The notes under the pieces are model-generated. The model was not told the DNA's origin, made no database searches, and saw only the letters and a list, made by a program, of their open reading frames with translations. The translations under genes and the position numbers were made by a program. From Leptolyngbya subtilissima AS-A7 (GTDB lineage: Bacteria > Cyanobacteriota > Cyanobacteriia > Phormidesmidales > Phormidesmidaceae), in NCBI RefSeq assembly GCF_039962255.1, contig NZ_JAMPKY010000010.1, positions 186,001 through 250,000 of the forward strand: a stretch of DNA of 64,000 nt. Reading direction: 5' to 3'. Of this stretch, positions 62,534 to 64,000 are shown piece after piece (the stretch's first letter is position 1; each line of letters opens with the position of its first letter).

Positions 62534-62868
62534 AGGGCAGTAGAAGTTGCAGTGGGTGGGGCCGTTACTGGAGATTGCCCCCAGTAACACAGTAGGTTTA
62601 CTCAATAGCATGGGGGATGGTCAGTATTTTCCCAATGTTGAAATAACGGAGGTTTGTCCGATTAAAAAGAGCATCGACCGGGGAAAATACGGACGCTTTC
62701 TGCGATTTGCAACAAAATGCAACACAAAATGGCGACGGTGGCAGTGGCGCGATCGCGCGTCAGGGCAGAATACTCCACCGTTGGTAAGCCATGCCGGGCT
62801 AGGGTTTGGCAATTCCTGATATGGTGAAGGACTGAACCATTGCCCCTTCTGAGTACGTTGACCACGCC
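62534..62868. other. Promoter side of chlD
   Basis: About 335 bases between a divergent hypothetical gene and chlD. An open frame at 62547-62819 shows no domain and is rejected. No regulatory site recognised. Confidence 0.4.
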
Positions 62869-64000
62869 ATGATGGCCACAGTAGATTCCCCAATTCCGGT
62901 TGTATTTCCCCTGGCGGCGGTTGTTGAACAGGGGGCGATCAAAATGGCCCTGCTGCTGGCGGCGGTAGACCCCAACCTGGGTGGGGTCGTGATTGCTGGG
63001 CGGCGCGGCACCGCAAAATCTGTTATGGCGCGGGCGCTGCACCAGCTGTTGCCCCCCATTGAGGTGGTCGAGGGTTCCTGCTGCAACGCTGACCCGGCTG
63101 CCCCCCAGCTGTGGGATGACCAAACCCGCGATCGCTTCGGTGACTCCAATAGTTACCCCGACCTGCCCACCCGCGTGGTGCCAGCTCCCTTTGTGCAAAT
63201 TCCCCTGGGGGTGACCGAAGATCGGCTGCTGGGCTCAGTGGATGTGGCTCGCTCGATTCAGGCGGGGGAGAGCGTGTTTCAGCCGGGGCTGCTGGCCGCC
63301 TCAAACCGGGGTGTGCTGTACGTCGATGACATCAACCTGCTCGATGACCAGGTGGCCAACCTGCTGCTGGCTGCCCTCACCGCCCGCCGCAACCAGATCG
63401 AGCGCGAGGGCCTGAGCTTTCAGCACCCTTGTGAGCCCTTACTGATCGCCACCTACAACCCAGAGGCCGGGCCGCTGCGGCAGCACCTGCTCGATCGCAT
63501 TGCGATCGCCCTGTCAGCCGATAGCGCTATGGCTCTCGAAGACCGGGTGGCCGCTGTCGAACAGTCAACCCAGTTCGCCAACGATCCCCAGGCGGTGATT
63601 GCTGCCTACGCCGACGAGATCGATGCCCTCAGAACCCAGATTATTCTGGCCCGCGAGTGGCTCAAAGAGGTCACCATCAGCCGAGAGCAGATCCAGTACC
63701 TGGTGACCGAGGCTCTGCGGGGTGGCATTCAGGGTCACCGGGCCGAGCTGTTTGCGGTGCGAGTAGCCAAGGCCCACGCCGCCCTAGAGGGGCGCGCTGA
63801 GGTCAACGCCGACGACCTGCGGGTAGCGGTGGAGCTGGTGATTGTGCCTCGCTCCCTGCTGCCCCAAGACATGCCCGAAGAGCCGCCGCCACCGCCGCCA
63901 CCGCCGCCCTCCGATCAGGATCAAGACGAGCCCCAGGACAACACAGAAGATCAAGACAAGGACGAGGAGGAGGAGGACGATACCCCTGACGAGGATGACA
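62869..64000 (+). CDS. chlD: Magnesium chelatase subunit ChlD, 5' part
   Basis: The frame is open from ATG 62869 to the window end, about 377 residues, so the C-terminal integrin-I domain is missing. ChlD with ChlI and ChlH inserts magnesium into protoporphyrin IX, the first step to chlorophyll. The AAA+ domain covers about 10-330: [24 protein letters not shown], Walker-A-like [42 protein letters not shown] (Walker B) and TYNPEAG. Next comes the typical proline run (nine Pro near 346-354) and a long acidic linker. Two adjacent ATGs (62869 and 62872) are in frame. Confidence 0.95.
   Translation, partial: MMATVDSPIPVVFPLAAVVEQGAIKMALLLAAVDPNLGGVVIAGRRGTAKSVMARALHQLLPPIEVVEGSCCNADPAAPQLWDDQTRDRFGDSNSYPDLPTRVVPAPFVQIPLGVTEDRLLGSVDVARSIQAGESVFQPGLLAASNRGVLYVDDINLLDDQVANLLLAALTARRNQIEREGLSFQHPCEPLLIATYNPEAGPLRQHLLDRIAIALSADSAMALEDRVAAVEQSTQFANDPQAVIAAYADEIDALRTQIILAREWLKEVTISREQIQYLVTEALRGGIQGHRAELFAVRVAKAHAALEGRAEVNADDLRVAVELVIVPRSLLPQDMPEEPPPPPPPPPSDQDQDEPQDNTEDQDKDEEEEDDTPDEDD

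Noticed and set aside
62547..62819. Open frame of 90 codons upstream of chlD
   Set aside because: Overlaps the start of the minus-strand gene, no recognisable domain or start signal.

Overview
The window comes from a cyanobacterium, almost certainly a filamentous one. The evidence is the very frequent GCGATCGC (HIP1) octamer, a magnesium-chelatase ChlD gene running off the right edge, a CphA-type cyanophycin ligase at the left edge, the cyanobacterial SelD fusion protein, NrtS, a Ycf52-like acetyltransferase, and a fraC-fraD-fraE operon for filament integrity and septal junctions. Genus cannot be fixed from the sequence; a non-model Leptolyngbya/Phormidium/Nodosilinea-type genome would fit. 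No tRNA, rRNA, CRISPR array or intact transposase gene was seen.

Layout. 0-11.6 kb: end of a cyanophycin-ligase-like gene, an alpha/beta hydrolase, a cupin, a PhnD-PhnE-PhnC uptake operon, a sugar-epimerase-fold protein, membrane proteins of unknown role, DAHP synthase, a GNAT enzyme and a CPBP membrane protease. 11.8-15.8 kb: a signalling cluster in which a membrane histidine kinase with an ethylene-receptor-type sensor domain faces a NarL/LuxR response regulator, followed by a DUF2294 gene and a lone receiver. 16.2-25.3 kb: tldD/tldE, a hydrolase coupled to cbiD, guaA, a P-loop kinase back to back with a UPF0175/DUF3368 toxin-antitoxin pair. 25.3-31.4 kb: glycogen phosphorylase, an S9 peptidase and a small conserved protein with a clear terminator.

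31.6-38.3 kb is the accessory part. It opens with a 21-bp-period minisatellite and then turns visibly A/T-rich. It carries two Uma2-type endonuclease-like genes flanking a trypco1 + caspase-FGE pair and a membrane-anchored DUF4041 protein that looks like the anti-phage nuclease SNIPE but with an eroded GIY-YIG site. I read this as a conflict/defence island. 38.3-45 kb returns to housekeeping and signalling: GNAT, NrtS, a REC-PAS-GGDEF-EAL protein with an FNR-like cysteine tail, and its hybrid kinase partner.

45.2-50.5 kb is a probably imported carbonyl/electrophile detoxification cluster: a YqhC-like AraC regulator facing an exported cupin, an exported hydrolase, an SDR, a decayed aldo/keto reductase and a zinc alcohol dehydrogenase. 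50.5-64 kb: DUF3592, SDR, DoxX and small conserved proteins, the fraCDE operon, a tandem CobO-type adenosyltransferase, a PRC-barrel protein, the NADH-dehydrogenase-like/SelD fusion, a gamma-glutamylcyclotransferase-fold protein, an internally duplicated protein, and chlD.

Dispersed non-coding elements are frequent: two copies of an exactly 150-bp MITE-like element, GC-rich REP-like palindromes, and long foldback repeats in several intergenic gaps.
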